A program made the translations under genes and the position numbers. A DNA stretch of 64,000 nt. It comes from Linnemannia elongata (Eukaryota; Mortierellomycota; Mortierellomycetes; Mortierellales; Mortierellaceae). The notes beneath the pieces are model-generated. The model was not told the DNA's origin. It saw only the letters and a list, made by a program, of their open reading frames with translations, and searched no databases. How positions within the stretch are numbered: position 1 is the stretch's first letter; each line of letters opens with the position of its first letter. Shown here piece after piece: positions 12,086 through 24,000 of this stretch. The stretch is taken from the NCBI GenBank assembly GCA_036320915.1, contig JAXBDG010000001.1, positions 4,672,001 through 4,736,000 on the forward strand, in the 5' to 3' direction.

Positions 12086-12708
12086 TGCGGTCAAAATTCA
12101 AACGCCTCGGTGGCGCTATTCGCTGTCAATCAACGCCATCAACACCCTCTAAAACACCCTCTAAAACACCCACCCAGGGACCATCAGTTGATCAAAGCCC
12201 AAGCCAATGGCGTGAAGCAAAGTGATGGTTCCTGAAAATCCGTTATCAGATATTTGAAAATTTTGGACTAAGGCAGTAACTGGGAGCGCTGCGATCGCTC
12301 CATCATCTGCAACGAACACCCCTGACTCCGCAACAGGATCAAAATGCAACGTCGCTTGGCTGTCACAAGTCAGTTATCCTTACAGCCATTAACAAGTAGC
12401 CTGGGAGTCTGAGAAGTTTGTCTTGTCCTACCATTCCCTGGAATTTTTCCTCAGTTCCCTTGAAATCTCCTTTGTGCAGCCACAAAAGACACGTCATGTA
12501 ACTGATAACCTGAAGAGGACAATACCCCCACCAGATGTTAACCTTGCAGGTGGACAGTCAAATTTCGAAAAAAAGATCTTGCACTGAAGTTTCGCCTCTT
12601 TCACTCTTTCACACACACAATTCCCCTCATATCTGCCTTCCCTCACAAAGTCTTTATTCTCTTACCTCGTCCATTCCCTACTTACAATTCAGCTCTCTAA
12701 GACAAGTA
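12086..12708 (+). promoter_or_regulatory. Family promoter element upstream of the hybrid gene
   Basis: TGCGGTCAAAATTCAAACGCC at 12086-12106, CTCGGTGGCGCTAT, then GGACCATCAGTTGATCAA ... AAGTGATGGTTCCTGA and CCGTTATCAGAT up to 12252. This is almost the same as the copy C element. It sits about 450 bp from the start of the hybrid gene, further than usual, and I find no CATGTG box between them. Nothing else is evident up to 12708. Confidence 0.55.
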
Positions 12709-13817
12709 ATGGAAGATTATCAAACGTTTCGACTGATTGGGAAGAAAGAGATAAAAATCGCTGTCGATTGTGCTCGTGGACAGGCTGTCATTTACTGGGA
12801 GGACGTGAAGGACTTCTTCCCTGATGTTGAATATGTCAAGAATGGCGACGTTGCTATCAGGTTCATGAGAGATTCGAATGGAATAAGGTAACAAAACTGA
12901 ACCAAACTTGCTTGATCTAATGAGGAGACGAGACAGCAATGAAAGTAATCCCAAGTTCTCTCTTTCTGAGTTTTAGAATTACGCCTTACTGTATCAAGCA
13001 CTTCCCGGGGGTTGTCTTGGATGTTGTCTTGTCGACTGCTGTTGAGCATGTTCATGTCGGTTCCTCAATGGTGGCTCCAAGCCAGGTTCCCACCGACTCT
13101 CCCACCAGTTCTCCTTCTCCCACTGATGCTCCAACCACGAGTCATTCTGCCGACTCTCCTACTGAAGTCCCAACCACCAGCCTTTCCGCTGACTCTCCCA
13201 CTGATGCTCCAACCACTAATCTTCCCGCCGACTCTCCCACCAATCAGGCAAGCAACTTCTACATGTACTTGCAACGTTACAGCCAAGGAGATGTCATTCC
13301 ATGCGTCATTGACGGCGGAGCAATTTGCACCCAACGCGGCACAGTCGATAAGGCCAATGCGTGCGTGATAGATGACGATTTGCTCAAGGTGTGCAATTCT
13401 GGGAGACCTTGGTGCTCGATGTATGCGGCCCTCACAGATATGGGGTCTGAGATACAGTGTGTCCTTTGTGTTGGCAAGGACCTTCCCTTTGCTTGCTTTA
13501 GAAGTGTCAAGCAAGTGCATATCAAAAGCAGTGGACCGGAGATAAAAATCGAATACGATGCCCCTCACAGTCACTGGACCGGCATGTGGGTGACTGGCAG
13601 AAGTACTTGGAAGGAGGTCACCGTGAGCCCGAACCACGACGGTACCGACTGGGTCATGTATGTGCCAGAGGAGTATGTAACTGGGGATACCATGCCGGTT
13701 TTCAAAAGTCTACAACGCTTCGATCGTGAGCCTAAGCCAGTCAGGGAAGCTAGAGCTAATCGCCTCGCCACCCAAGGAGCACAAGGAAAGCAGGAATCGG
13801 CCAGTATATGCGAGTAG
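12709..13817 (+). CDS. Hybrid protein: family N-terminal module fused to a Cys-containing C-terminus
   Basis: Exons 12709-12887 and 12977-13817 (179 + 841 nt) encode 339 residues. The splice AAG|GTAACA to TTTTAG|A is phase 2 and falls at the same place in the module as in the Sel1 genes. The module is shorter and divergent but alignable: KIAVDCARGQAVIYWEDVKD matches the family's VYFDCHSNPATGKSFVLWDD, and PYCIKHFPGVVLDVVLST matches LKPLRIAAIPDVVLDVVVD. There is no Sel1 repeat. Instead come four or so Pro/Thr/Ser repeats (PTDSPT..., about residues 95-150) and a globular-looking region of about 185 residues with about nine cysteines, including IQCVLCVGKDLPFACF. I do not recognise that region. 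No signal peptide is visible. Upstream in-frame codons before 12709 are not conserved, so the ATG at 12709 is preferred. Confidence 0.75.
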
Positions 13818-14921
13818 AAATCCAGCAACATTTCTGAGAAATGGGAGGAGATGAGGGACAAGAAGGTGGAGTCCGAGCTGTGAGTTGGTGCGCAATTTGT
13901 ACTATAGCTCTCTTCCTGCTTTCTAAATACGAGTGCGCCATATCACATGCATTTCCTAAAGAGCAGCCAATTAAGAAGACAACTGCCTATAAAGACAGTT
14001 CTCTCCCTTGGAAATAAGGATCCCACTCTTTTGTTTCGCTATTCATTTTCCCTATGCTTCTTTGATAACGGATGGCTATCCCTTCGCTCCACTCCTGGTA
14101 TTTATTATCCGACGAGTATTAAGAACTCTAGTGCAATGTAATGCTAACATAAAGGCTAATACTATGGACGTTACCGGTCAGTGGCAATCCAGATTATCAA
14201 TTGGGTGCGTTCTTTAGTGGAAGCAGCATTTCAAGTTGAAAAAGTGAAGATATGCATTAACTCTATATAACTTCACTTTCTAGCCTAGTTGATTTTCTAC
14301 ATAGTAGATTTCCTTCATTTTTCTTTGATGTATACACATCCATGCTACTCTGTATTCAAGCTGTACTGAGGGCACAAGGAGGAAATATAAGATAATCAAG
14401 GACAGATAAGGTACTAGTTCTTGTGGCGCCACAAAAGTGGCCACAACAACAAGGAACGTGAATCTATATTTGCAGCGACTGGGCTTATATAGCCAAGGTT
14501 CATGATCAGTAATGAAATGATGATAGCGAAAGGTACAATTAACACATAGTGGTGAATGCATGTAAATAAGTTGCAAGTGGAACAATGGAGAAAGAAAGTC
14601 AGATTTGAAGAACATGCGACCACTTCAGTCGTGTGCGTTATCTATTAAGGGTAGTAACCAGTTCTCATATATATTTCTTCATAGGGATCAACAAAGGACG
14701 CCAGCTTCTTTCTCACTCCTCCTCTCACCCACTGTTCATACCGCACTCCTTTCGTGTAGCCCTCTCTCAATAACCGCCCCTCAAACCTTCACAAGAACTC
14801 TGCACGAACCGACACATCAACATCTCACAGAAACCTTGAAGAACCCTTGCAGAACCCTCGCAGGGCTAACACACATCCCTACCACCATCAACAACACAAA
14901 CCACTCGGAATCAAACACACC
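13818..14921. other. Intergenic region
   Basis: I see no supported gene. The segment ATGGACGTTACCGGTCAGTG (14163-14182) and the bases after it recur with two mismatches at about 20819-20848. The part after 14690 is the pyrimidine-rich promoter of the secreted-protein gene. Confidence 0.4.
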
Positions 14922-15416
14922 ATGCGTCTCGCTCTCTTCGCCCTTTCCTTTCTGGCTCTCGGTCTGATCCGTAGCGAGGCCGTTACAAACGTAGTCCGTA
15001 TTGACTCTAACTTGGGCTTAGTCTGCCTCCTCCTCCCTCCTCCAGGAAAACTCATTGGTGACACAGAGCAAGACGGTCATGTTCAGTGCACTGATGGTAC
15101 GCCCGAGTTGCTGCCCCCTCAGTTTTTTGTGACCAAGAACTTTCAGGTTACCAAAGACTATGTCCAGGCTTGGGGTTTCATGAATGGCACTAGCGTGGGT
15201 CTTCTTCCTAATGATGGTGGCGGACAGTACGATATTCACAAGGACTCAGGTGACAACGTCGCGCCTGGCTACGCTATCTTTGTTGAACTCCTAGAGCCCG
15301 ATATTGGACGCTGGTGCATCCGCTTCTGCTACGAAGTCGGACAGCAATGCAACATGGGTAAGAGTACCTTCGGATGCGAAGGCGCTTTGGGCATCACGGA
15401 CTGGCCCACCCAGTAA
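14922..15416 (+). CDS. Small secreted cysteine-containing protein
   Basis: A single exon encodes 164 residues. The first 20 (MRLALFALSFLALGLIRSEA) are a classic signal peptide with a likely cleavage after SEA. The mature protein of about 144 residues has six cysteines, one in each of LVCLLLPPPGK and VQCTDG and four in the C-terminal part (RWCIRFCYEVGQQCNMGKST and FGCEG). It has no transmembrane segment or GPI signal. I do not recognise an enzyme fold. Small secreted proteins of this kind are numerous in soil Mucoromycota and Mortierellomycota. The ATG sits after a typical C/A-rich fungal leader and has a CACCATGC context. Confidence 0.8.
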   Translation: MRLALFALSFLALGLIRSEAVTNVVRIDSNLGLVCLLLPPPGKLIGDTEQDGHVQCTDGTPELLPPQFFVTKNFQVTKDYVQAWGFMNGTSVGLLPNDGGGQYDIHKDSGDNVAPGYAIFVELLEPDIGRWCIRFCYEVGQQCNMGKSTFGCEGALGITDWPTQ

Positions 15417-16633
15417 AAGACATTTTCCCTCTTTCAATATCGTTTGTGAGTCCCATCTTTTTTCCAAAACAATAAAAGAAGAGCACTATAAAAAAAAACA
15501 CTCTTGGTTTCGATACAACCTCATCCTGTTCCTGGTCTTCGGGTGCAGGTCGCTACTCCGCTCACGAAGCCGAATCTGTTTTTCACAACAGGATTGACAC
15601 AGTCAGACCATTCAATCTTCAAGAAGCGGAAGACTCTGATCATACTATTCTATTTTTACACAACATCCTGTCCCTAATTTCTATTACAGCAGCTAAACCT
15701 TGAATAAGAACCATAGTAACTCATGTCCTAACTCTTTCAGCACATGACAAAAGAGTTACGCGCACGCTTCAACTACTGCCAGTATCCACAAAACAAGGTG
15801 GTGTCAAGCACAGGCCATCTAAGTTGTTTTGTATTGGAATATACCGCATACGTACAACCCACGCCTCCAAAATGAAACAAGACAACATCTTGGGGGTTTC
15901 AATCATCGAGATGCAGTTGTAATCCTACCATCAAAATAGACGAGTTTTCCTTTTCTTGATTATTGACTGATGGAAGAATGATGTGTTTGACTTTTTACCT
16001 GGTAAAAAGCCATAAATTTCGAATGACTGGTTAATGTCTGAGGGGTGGTCAAAATGACAAAGATGGGAAATACTAGGCGCATGGAGCATTCTCAGCCAAT
16101 CGTGAGGTTTCAGTTCAAAGATGGCAAGCACTAAGTAAAGCATCGTACGAATCCTATGTTCAAATCACAAATCATTTCGTCCTAATGATAATACTGTTTT
16201 TTCAGTTTATCTTTAGTATCCACTCATGGCAAACATGGTACACTCGGCCCTTCACGACTTGCACAAGCCGTTCAGAACGGCAACGGTTGTAACAAAAAAT
16301 ATCTACTCTGGCACGGACCCTTTCCTCTCCGTCCATTTTAATAGCTGGCTAATTATATGTACCATGCATGAGAGGTCAAACACGCCATCACTGTCCTCTT
16401 TCTATATTTTCTTGGCCTTTTCTCTTTCGCTGTTCGCTTTGTACCTTTTTTCTCTTCTGCCTTTCTTTCTCTTTTTTTCATCTTTTTTCCTCCACCACTT
16501 TGTCCTCCTATTTTTTTCCTCCACTTCTTTTTCCTCCACCTCTTTTCCTCCATTTCCTTTTTGGCTCTTTCTTCTTTTTTCGTTCACTTTTTTTTGTTCA
16601 CCTTTCTTTTACCTTCACCTTTCTTTTCCCACC
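15417..16633. other. Intergenic region with strong pyrimidine tract
   Basis: The first part is the 3' flank of the secreted-protein gene; AATAAA lies at about 15470. From 16390 to 16630 the plus strand is almost pure C/T. It can be translated as Phe/Leu/Ser runs but looks like a promoter leader of the hAT relic rather than coding DNA. Confidence 0.4.
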
Positions 16634-18062
16634 ATGGCATCTTCTACTTCCTCTAAAGATCTCTCCAATGGAGGTCTCCCTTCCTCCACATCTCGTTATC
16701 GTCCTCCTCCTTATGGGAGTCAATCGGCTGACGAAGAGTCAGCAGCCATGCAGTTTACCTTGCATCATGACCTGGACGACCTGTTTAGTTGTACACTTCC
16801 ATCAACCTATAGCGATACAACAAGCAATCTATTATCCATCACGCCAAGCTCATTTGCCAGTCAGACAATAAAAGACGATGCGAGTGATATACCTAACGTT
16901 CCAGGTACAACTCTTGTCGCATATTGCCTTACAAATACTCTTACACTCAAATGTGGTACATGGAGCTGATACTCTTCTTTATCCATTGTCACAGGTGACT
17001 GGGGGCCTTACTATGAAGCTCGTCGTATACTTGAAGATAGCTACCGTATCTACAAGTTTTTTTTTTGTCTTCAGCCTGGCTGTCCTTACAAATATGCCAG
17101 GATGTCCGGCCCATCAACATTTGCATACCATATCAGGAAAAAGCATCGCTCGGTTTACATGGAATATAACTCAAAGAAAATAGTGGAAAAAACTGATAAC
17201 AAGCAGCTACAGCAAACCACTCTTACCATGGTGTTTGTTCCAAAACAAAAGCGCGACAAGATTTACACAGCAACCTTGGAATGGCTGATTGGTGAACTAA
17301 TACCCTTCTCCAATTTGGACTAGGACCTTTTTGGCGCAATGGTCAAGGCGTACATTCCCAATATCGATCCACTTTGCTCACCTACGATCCGTGCCTTATT
17401 GCTGGACCATCGCGTCAAGTTGACGGAACAACTCAAAGATCTCTTGAATCGAACCCTTATATATGGCGCTATTGCCGTCGACAGCTGGACGAGCCGGTCG
17501 AACAAGTCTTATCTCGAGATTACTGGTTGGACGAAAACTTTTGGGTCATAAGAGTGCGCTTAGGATATGGTGCCTCAGCCAGAACGCCATACTGCAGCAA
17601 ACACTGCACGACTAATACATAAGTAGAATGATTTATTTGTTTACTATCCTCTCTAAGAGTAGTGGCGCCAGGTATATTCTGCTTATCAGTTTTCATATCA
17701 TTTTGAAAAGGAAAAGTCTTAGGTCCTGATAGCTGGAACATACTATCATTAATAATGTCGGTAACCTCGGACAGTGCAAGTGTGCTTGTCAAGGCCGCAG
17801 AGATTGCAGGCTTGAATCCCGTTGCATGAATTTCACACTGTCCTCACAATCCCGTCAATGTTGCTTTGGAGGAGGCTGAACACTTGGGCACCCTTGTTGA
17901 CAAGTGTTATGACCTGGCCAAATTTTTTTCCACTGTAGCCCTAAAATGGCCTCCGCTCTTGAGAACCAACAGCACCAAGTCGATTCGGCCGAGCCGTCTG
18001 TCGTGGTAATCATGGACGTGGTGACTCGATGGAATAGTACTTTGCTATTCTTAACACCTGAT
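16634..18062 (+). pseudogene. hAT-family transposase relic
   Basis: Pieces of an hAT transposase occur in order but in broken frames. An N-terminal exon (16634 to about 16904, donor GTACAA) is followed by an acceptor at about 16995 and a BED-like zinc finger region (CLQPGCPYKYAR ... YHIRKKH, 17070-17150). Next come ELIPFSNLD and an in-frame TAG at 17321, then VDSWTSRSNKSYLEITG (17477-17527), the family's DGWTSRSNxSYL catalytic region. After about 200 unrelated bases follow DSASVLVKAAEIAG and VVTRWNST (18018-18040), the family's TDNA and STRWNST motifs. The C-terminal dimerisation region is missing. Several stops and an insertion make it non-functional. I could not identify terminal inverted repeats. 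Confidence 0.75.
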
Positions 18063-19012
18063 CAGGGTAATGCCTGCGGAGGGAAGCGTCGACCAGGTTT
18101 CCAAGATGCCCTACTACCAAAACGCATATGCTTGTCCTGTTGTTTTTTTCTACTCCCGTTGTCTCAATCCTTGACAATAAAATAACCATTTCTCATGATG
18201 GCACCCTGCCACTTACTTTTTTTTCTGTTTTGGTTCTGATTCTGTGAATGCGGTAAACGAAAAGAGTTAACGTTTCGTTAACTGAATGACATTGGAGGTT
18301 TCACTATATACATTCTGCAAGGTAAGGGAATAGTTGCCATGGTAGGGTGCAATATAAAATAAAGGGGGGTAGGGGGGGATGGAGCCGACAGGGTAGATTT
18401 CCCAACACATAAGTATGCCAACAGCATAGGGGGCGAATGGACAGGTTAAGATTTCCCGACAGGAGCTTGGACCTTTTTTTTTTGTGGAGTTGACAAGACT
18501 GGGTCTGATTGTCTGACTCGAGAGTGGTAGTAAAAATGCCCGAGACACAAAATTATCACGAATATGCAACGTCCTCGGCTCGTTGCATCCGATGCACACG
18601 TCTCATGCATCGGCTCTAGCCATGTGTTGCTCTAACGTAATTCATCATTTGTTGTTAACTGCATGCAACTCACCTTACAAAAGTCCTTAATGAGCCCACT
18701 ACTGTATCACCTAAAACTCTTAAAGTCCCCATATTCTGTGTGGGTACGTGGGGCATGTGTTATGGGTCTTACATAACCCAAGGCCTCATACAGGAATATT
18801 TTTCCCATTCTTTAGCAATTCCTTTAAAATTTTTTTTTCTCTTCCTCACTCCCTATATCTACTGCTCTCATCTCACCGTCACTTCTCTATTTTAGAACCG
18901 CAAAGTGAACTTTCTTACACGTTTACCTTCACTAGTATCATCAATATCTCACAACGAGCAGACACGACTCGCAATACAAAAGCAACACGCCTAAACTCGT
19001 CATTCAAAGAAT
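18063..19012. other. Intergenic region
   Basis: I find no coding evidence here. The C/T-rich stretch from about 18780 to 18890 and the leader up to 19012 probably form the promoter and 5' UTR of the following gene. Confidence 0.4.
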
Positions 19013-20012
19013 ATGGAAAGCAAGGGAGAGGGAGATACCAATAACGACAGCATGGTACAACTTCCACCTGCCGCTCACGCCACCAGCACCACTGCTGGAA
19101 AGCCTCCTTCGGGTGTACCATCCACAGAACCATGGTACCAGGCTCACCCCATCCTGGGACAGAATTACCCATCACCTATAGGAGGACATGCACCACCAGC
19201 GGGAGGATATGCACCACCAGCAGGAGGATATTCACCGGCAGCGGGAGGATATGCCCAACCAACGGGAGGATATACGCCATCAGCAGGAGGATATGCACCA
19301 CCAACGGGAGGATATACGCCATCAGCAGGAGGATATGCACCACCAGCGGGAGGATATTCGCCATCAGCAGGAGGATATGCAGCACCAGCGGGAGGATATT
19401 CGCCACCACCTGGAGGATATGCAGCACCAGCTGGAGGATATATGCCACCAGCGGGAGGATATGCACCACAAACGGGATATGCACCACCAGTGGGAGGATA
19501 TGCGCCACCAGGGGGAGGACAAGGTCCACCTTCAGGTAAGAAAATCCTTTCTGAAAGTCATAGCCACTCAAGTTGTCATTCTATTATTCATTAATGCTGT
19601 TGTTGTATAGTTCGACAGAACGGAGAGGTTTCTTATATCGACGATGTCATGGACAATGGATTTGGAGGGCGAGGAGGCGGTAGAATCCCGATAGCCATGA
19701 TCTGCTTCATCTTTGGGTACGTTTTCAAATCTTTTCTTCACACGCTTGATTTAACAAGGGACTTTACGGTTGACCAGGCATTGGTCTGGGAAAATATATT
19801 ATCTTGTATCTGACATTTGAGCCACTTCTATTTTCATCGCTAGTCTTTGCACATGGTTCGGATTCTTATTGGGTATGTGCTTTCTGCGATCGAGGCATCC
19901 GGGGGAGAGATGGTGGGCACGAGCTTGTGCTGTTGCGGCTATCACCTGGGCCATTATTGTCATCATATTCGGAGCAATCTTTGGTCATCGTTGCTACTAT
20001 GGAAGCTGCTAA
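19013..20012 (+). CDS. Gly-Gly-Tyr-x-Pro-Pro repeat membrane protein
   Basis: Three exons, 19013-19535, 19611-19716 and 19844-20012, give 265 residues with consistent phases. The N-terminal 175 residues are a proline-rich cytosolic-type region with about 15 heptads of GGYAPPA type. Exon 2 adds a short acidic stretch (SYIDDVMDNGFGGRGGG). The end has two hydrophobic segments: one made across the second splice (IPIAMICFIFGLCTWFGFLL) and one near the C-terminus (AVAAITWAIIVIIFGAIFG). It therefore looks like a two-pass membrane protein with a disordered repeat tail. An unspliced reading gives a stop soon after exon 2; the chosen 19844 acceptor (CGCTAG) keeps the second hydrophobic frame open. Function unknown. 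Confidence 0.7.
19185..19520 (+). repeat. 21-bp tandem repeat (GGAGGATATNCRCCANCAGCG)
   Basis: About 15 imperfect 21-bp units encode the GGYAPPA heptads. All three plus-strand frames and the antisense frame are open through the array, which explains several spurious overlapping reading frames here. Confidence 0.8.
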
Positions 20013-21021
20013 AGAAATCGAGAAAAAGAGACCAGCATAGGAAGGATTTATCCATGACTCAACGCACAAGAAAGCAAAAGATGTATAAGTAGAGATGCAA
20101 CAATTCTAAGAAATAAACACCAATACTGTACGTGACATTTCACTAAATGCATTCAGGCTCATCCATTACATCAATTGCAGAATTTAGCTTACTGGAGAGA
20201 GAGATATCAAGAGGAGTGAAGGATGGGTATTGGGGTCCAGGTCTATTATAGCTGAAACAGACCAGATGCGACTACTGCTACGGCTATCTGCTCTCGTGAA
20301 TAAAAAAAAGGAGGAGTTCATGCTCCACTCCCCCAGAACACAACACTCTCCCCCTCTGTTTTCTTACTGTTTCTACACTGTTTCCGAACGGTTTCCTCTT
20401 TCTATGTGCACAACCATACGAAATGGAGTGCATAAGTCCATGCGGATTAAAAAAGAAAGCCAAAAAGTGGAAAAGAAACAAAGAACAAACACTAAGGTTA
20501 GCAAAAATATAAGGCTAACGGGATCCTGGGAAAAACGGCGCTCCACAACATAGCGCTGCCCGTTTGCCTGAAGCGAAGCCACACTAGCCACACGATCCAT
20601 AAACTGGGCGAAAAGCAGTCTCTTGAAATACGGTTTGAAAAAGGTACCAGAAAATTAACATAAGGGAATATGAGCTTTGTTGAGACCGTCGTGAGACAGG
20701 TTAGGTTTGCCCTACTGATGAAATGTTGTTGCAATAGTAGTTGAACTTAGTACGAGAGAAACCGTTCATTTGGATAATTGGTATTTGGGCCTGCCTGAGC
20801 AGGCAATAGCCTTAGTGCAATGGAAGTTACCGGTCAATGGCAATCCAGGATGAGGAGTATCCGAAAAAAAGCGAGGGACTAGAGTCAAGCCTCGAACAGG
20901 GGCCGGTGCATGGTGCCATAGCATAGGAATTGTGAACTAAGATTGTGCAATGGAGCCAAATCGATTGAGAAAAAATGCGCATACTATATTTCTTCTCATG
21001 ATGCTTCAAGGGCGACCTAAG
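20013..21021. other. Intergenic region
   Basis: AATAAA at about 20113 is a likely poly(A) signal of the preceding gene. No gene is supported in the rest. The only repeat noticed is the stretch at about 20819-20848 shared with 14163-14191. Confidence 0.4.
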
Positions 21022-24000
21022 CTAGAGCTGGCGTTGTTTTGCTGAATGTTCATATGCCAGATAATCGCTGTCCTTGTCCAACTCTCGCTTAACGCCCTTT
21101 AGGAGATCCATTGCCTTCATATGTGCTTCCGGGAAGAGGCCGTGTATGTTGTTCTTGTCGACCCTGAGCGATATGCACTGCAGGCGTACTTCCTCCTGCG
21201 TTGCGAGAATTCGCTCACTTCTTTCAAGCTTGGGAAATAGGCCTTCAACGCCCGGTAACTCTGCCGGATAGGCAATGACAACGCTAAGAAAACACTTGGG
21301 AGAACCGGTACAAAACGCCTGGAGCTCGGTCTCTTCGAGATGGCCTTGAACTGCAACGGCCTTGCCTGTTGTGAGCGCACTCAGGGTATCTGGCAGGTCC
21401 ACAGAAGCCCGCAACTTCAGTTGAACGAACACGGGGCAAAAGCCATAGTAGTCGAAATGGAGAACAAACACAATGTCGGGTCCTGACGGCGTCTCGGCAG
21501 GATGATAAAATGCTGGAACCTGCTTCCCATCCTTGCGTGAGCGTGAGCCATTCTCGACGTGTGCCTCTAGAAATTCGTTCAGCGACATATTGCGATGATC
21601 GGTCCCAAGCTTATGAGGATCCAAGCCGACAATTCTGGCTTTCCTGTCCAAAAGACCGTTATCGCAGCGCATCGCATCAGCAAGAACGAGAGCCGTCTCA
21701 GACAGAACTTTGTCGTTGAAAACGTGCGCCAGGTTAGGCAGAACCGCCGCCTGCCAATCGGAACCATAGACGGAACATTTAGGTGACAGGCCGAATATGC
21801 TGAAGATCGCGCTGTGAAAGTCGGGTCGTCCTTGCGCAAGAATTTCACGGCAGCACGCAATGCGAACGGCTCATCCAAAACTGTCCTCTTTGTTCGGCCG
21901 GCAACATCCATGATTCGCCCAACAGAGGCCTCCACAAGAGGCGCCTCCTGAGTATTAAGGATCAAGGGGTGTCCATGCAGGTAGTGTTGCAGCACAAAGA
22001 ACTGAAGGACTGTCCGGATATTCTTATACCTTGCATACTGTGATTTGGATTGGGCGACTCTGGTGATCATCCGCGAAATGTCGTAGGGAATGTTTCCTTT
22101 GACGCAATCTTCAGGATCTGTTGATGTCAATGTACGTTCTGTCTCCTCGATCGCCAGTCTCCAATCGATCCTGTCGTTATCGGGCATGATCATGCGCTCT
22201 ATCGTCAAATATTAAAATACAATTAGCGCAATCGCCTTCACCGTCTTCGTTTCCTCTCTTTCTAGCAACACTAAACAGTCGAACTTACCGATTGCCGAAA
22301 CAATGGGTCTAAAGCGCCCACGCAAGCGTACAAAGAGCTCTGTCATCGATGTGTCTGGCACACGAGTGTCAAAAGTGACTCTGGCCTTTTCACTGGGTAG
22401 CGAGCGGCGCACAAGATCTCGGTAGCTCCGGACTTGCTCGAGCGATCTCCAGCCTTGTAAATCGGTAAATGGACCAAGCAGCTTGTAATCACCTTGGGGA
22501 CCAGGGGCAGAGTCTTCGAGCCAGTCTATATCGAGAATGCTGAGGCCAGTCCCACAAGGTATCACGCAAAATTGATTTCTGTCGGCAGCGATCTGGTAGA
22601 GACCATGAACCAAGGCGGAGAATATTGGTCGCTTATAGTCGTCAAAGGAGCCAGTTCCGGCATGACATTCAGCTTTCGAGGGTGTTTCCTGCCTGCCAAG
22701 ATTTTGCGCTTCGTCAATCACCAGTAGGATCTTGTAGTCAAAGCTTTGGAAGGGCGTGTTGGACGTGAGCCTTAGAAGGCGTTGGCGAAGACTGGAGAAT
22801 CGATCTCGGACGAGGGTGCGCATGTTCGTAATATTGATGGAATGGCCGTGAATAGCATCTGTGATTGACGTGAACAGCATTGCAGACAGGTCCCCGACGG
22901 ACATCGTGCAAAAACCAACCTGCAGTAGCATCCAGCGTTTACAAGTAAATGTCATGCCTTTGCGCTCCGCAATCTTGAGGCAGTGGTGCAAAATGATGAC
23001 ACGGGCCAGAACGAGACCCAGAGCTAGGACGTGAACGTGGGTGTTGCTCATTGGATCACCATGTTTGTGTCGCTTCCTTTGCTGGACCAGTTCAAGAAGG
23101 CAAAGGAGATCGTTGGAGCCCCAACCCGTGCTACTTGCGTTGAAATAAAATCCCCAGTTCTTGGAGAGCATCTCAATCGCCGTTCTAGTTTTTCCGCACC
23201 CAGAAACACCGAACAGCGGTAACAGAGGAATTGATTGTCCATGAACCCTTTCGAGCACTCTATCGGCAGTACTGGGGGTATCCTGGGTTGCAGAAGTCTC
23301 TGGCAAGCCCAGGAATAACAAGCTTGGTCGGTCCTTAGTCGAACCTGCGCGGCGAGAAACGAAGGGCAGACCGCCGAGAACTCCTCCAGTTGTGGAAATC
23401 AGCTTTTCGTCTTTCAGGAATCGATCGAGCCTCTTGTGATTGTCCGAGTCAGGAGCGAAGAAGTCGTCCTCAATCTGAACAACAAGTTCTCGCCATTTTT
23501 TGTCTAGTTGAATAAGGAATAATAGAGTCAGTATTGTTCCGTTTCATAAGGCGTCGGCGTTTGATTATTGATTGCATTTCTCGTAGGAGTGCAACGTCAA
23601 AGGCAGTGCGATGGCTCTTACCGGTCAGTGGGGTGCCTGGGCGAGATTCATCTGAGAGATGGCCAGGGAGCGGAGTGGAGGCTTGAGCAGAGACATCTGC
23701 ATGGAATATGACATGCAATTGGAGAGGAGAAATAAAGTTATAACATAGGACAAGCTCATGCGTTAGGTATGAATGAGAGCAAAGTGCGTTTGCATTACCT
23801 GGAGGAGGGCGCTGGACGAGGATGTACATGTTGTCATCAGATGACTCGGGAAACAGCTTGGAAAGTCGTGTCCTTGGATTGTTCAGTGAGTCTTATGGCC
23901 AAGTGCATCAACCTTGATGGAAGAGCTCGGATTGACGGCGGGAGTGGAGACACACCACAGGGTAAGCTTTTCTGCATCGAAATCGCTGAAATCGTTAGTC

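Noticed and set aside
16226..16633. Extending the hAT reading frame upstream to 16226.
   Set aside because: The extension translates a C/T-rich leader into Phe/Leu/Ser runs and has no transposase similarity.
19132..19610. Overlapping plus- and minus-strand frames in the GGYAPPA repeat region.
   Set aside because: They arise from the stop-free 21-bp repeat. Only one frame continues into conserved-looking downstream exons.
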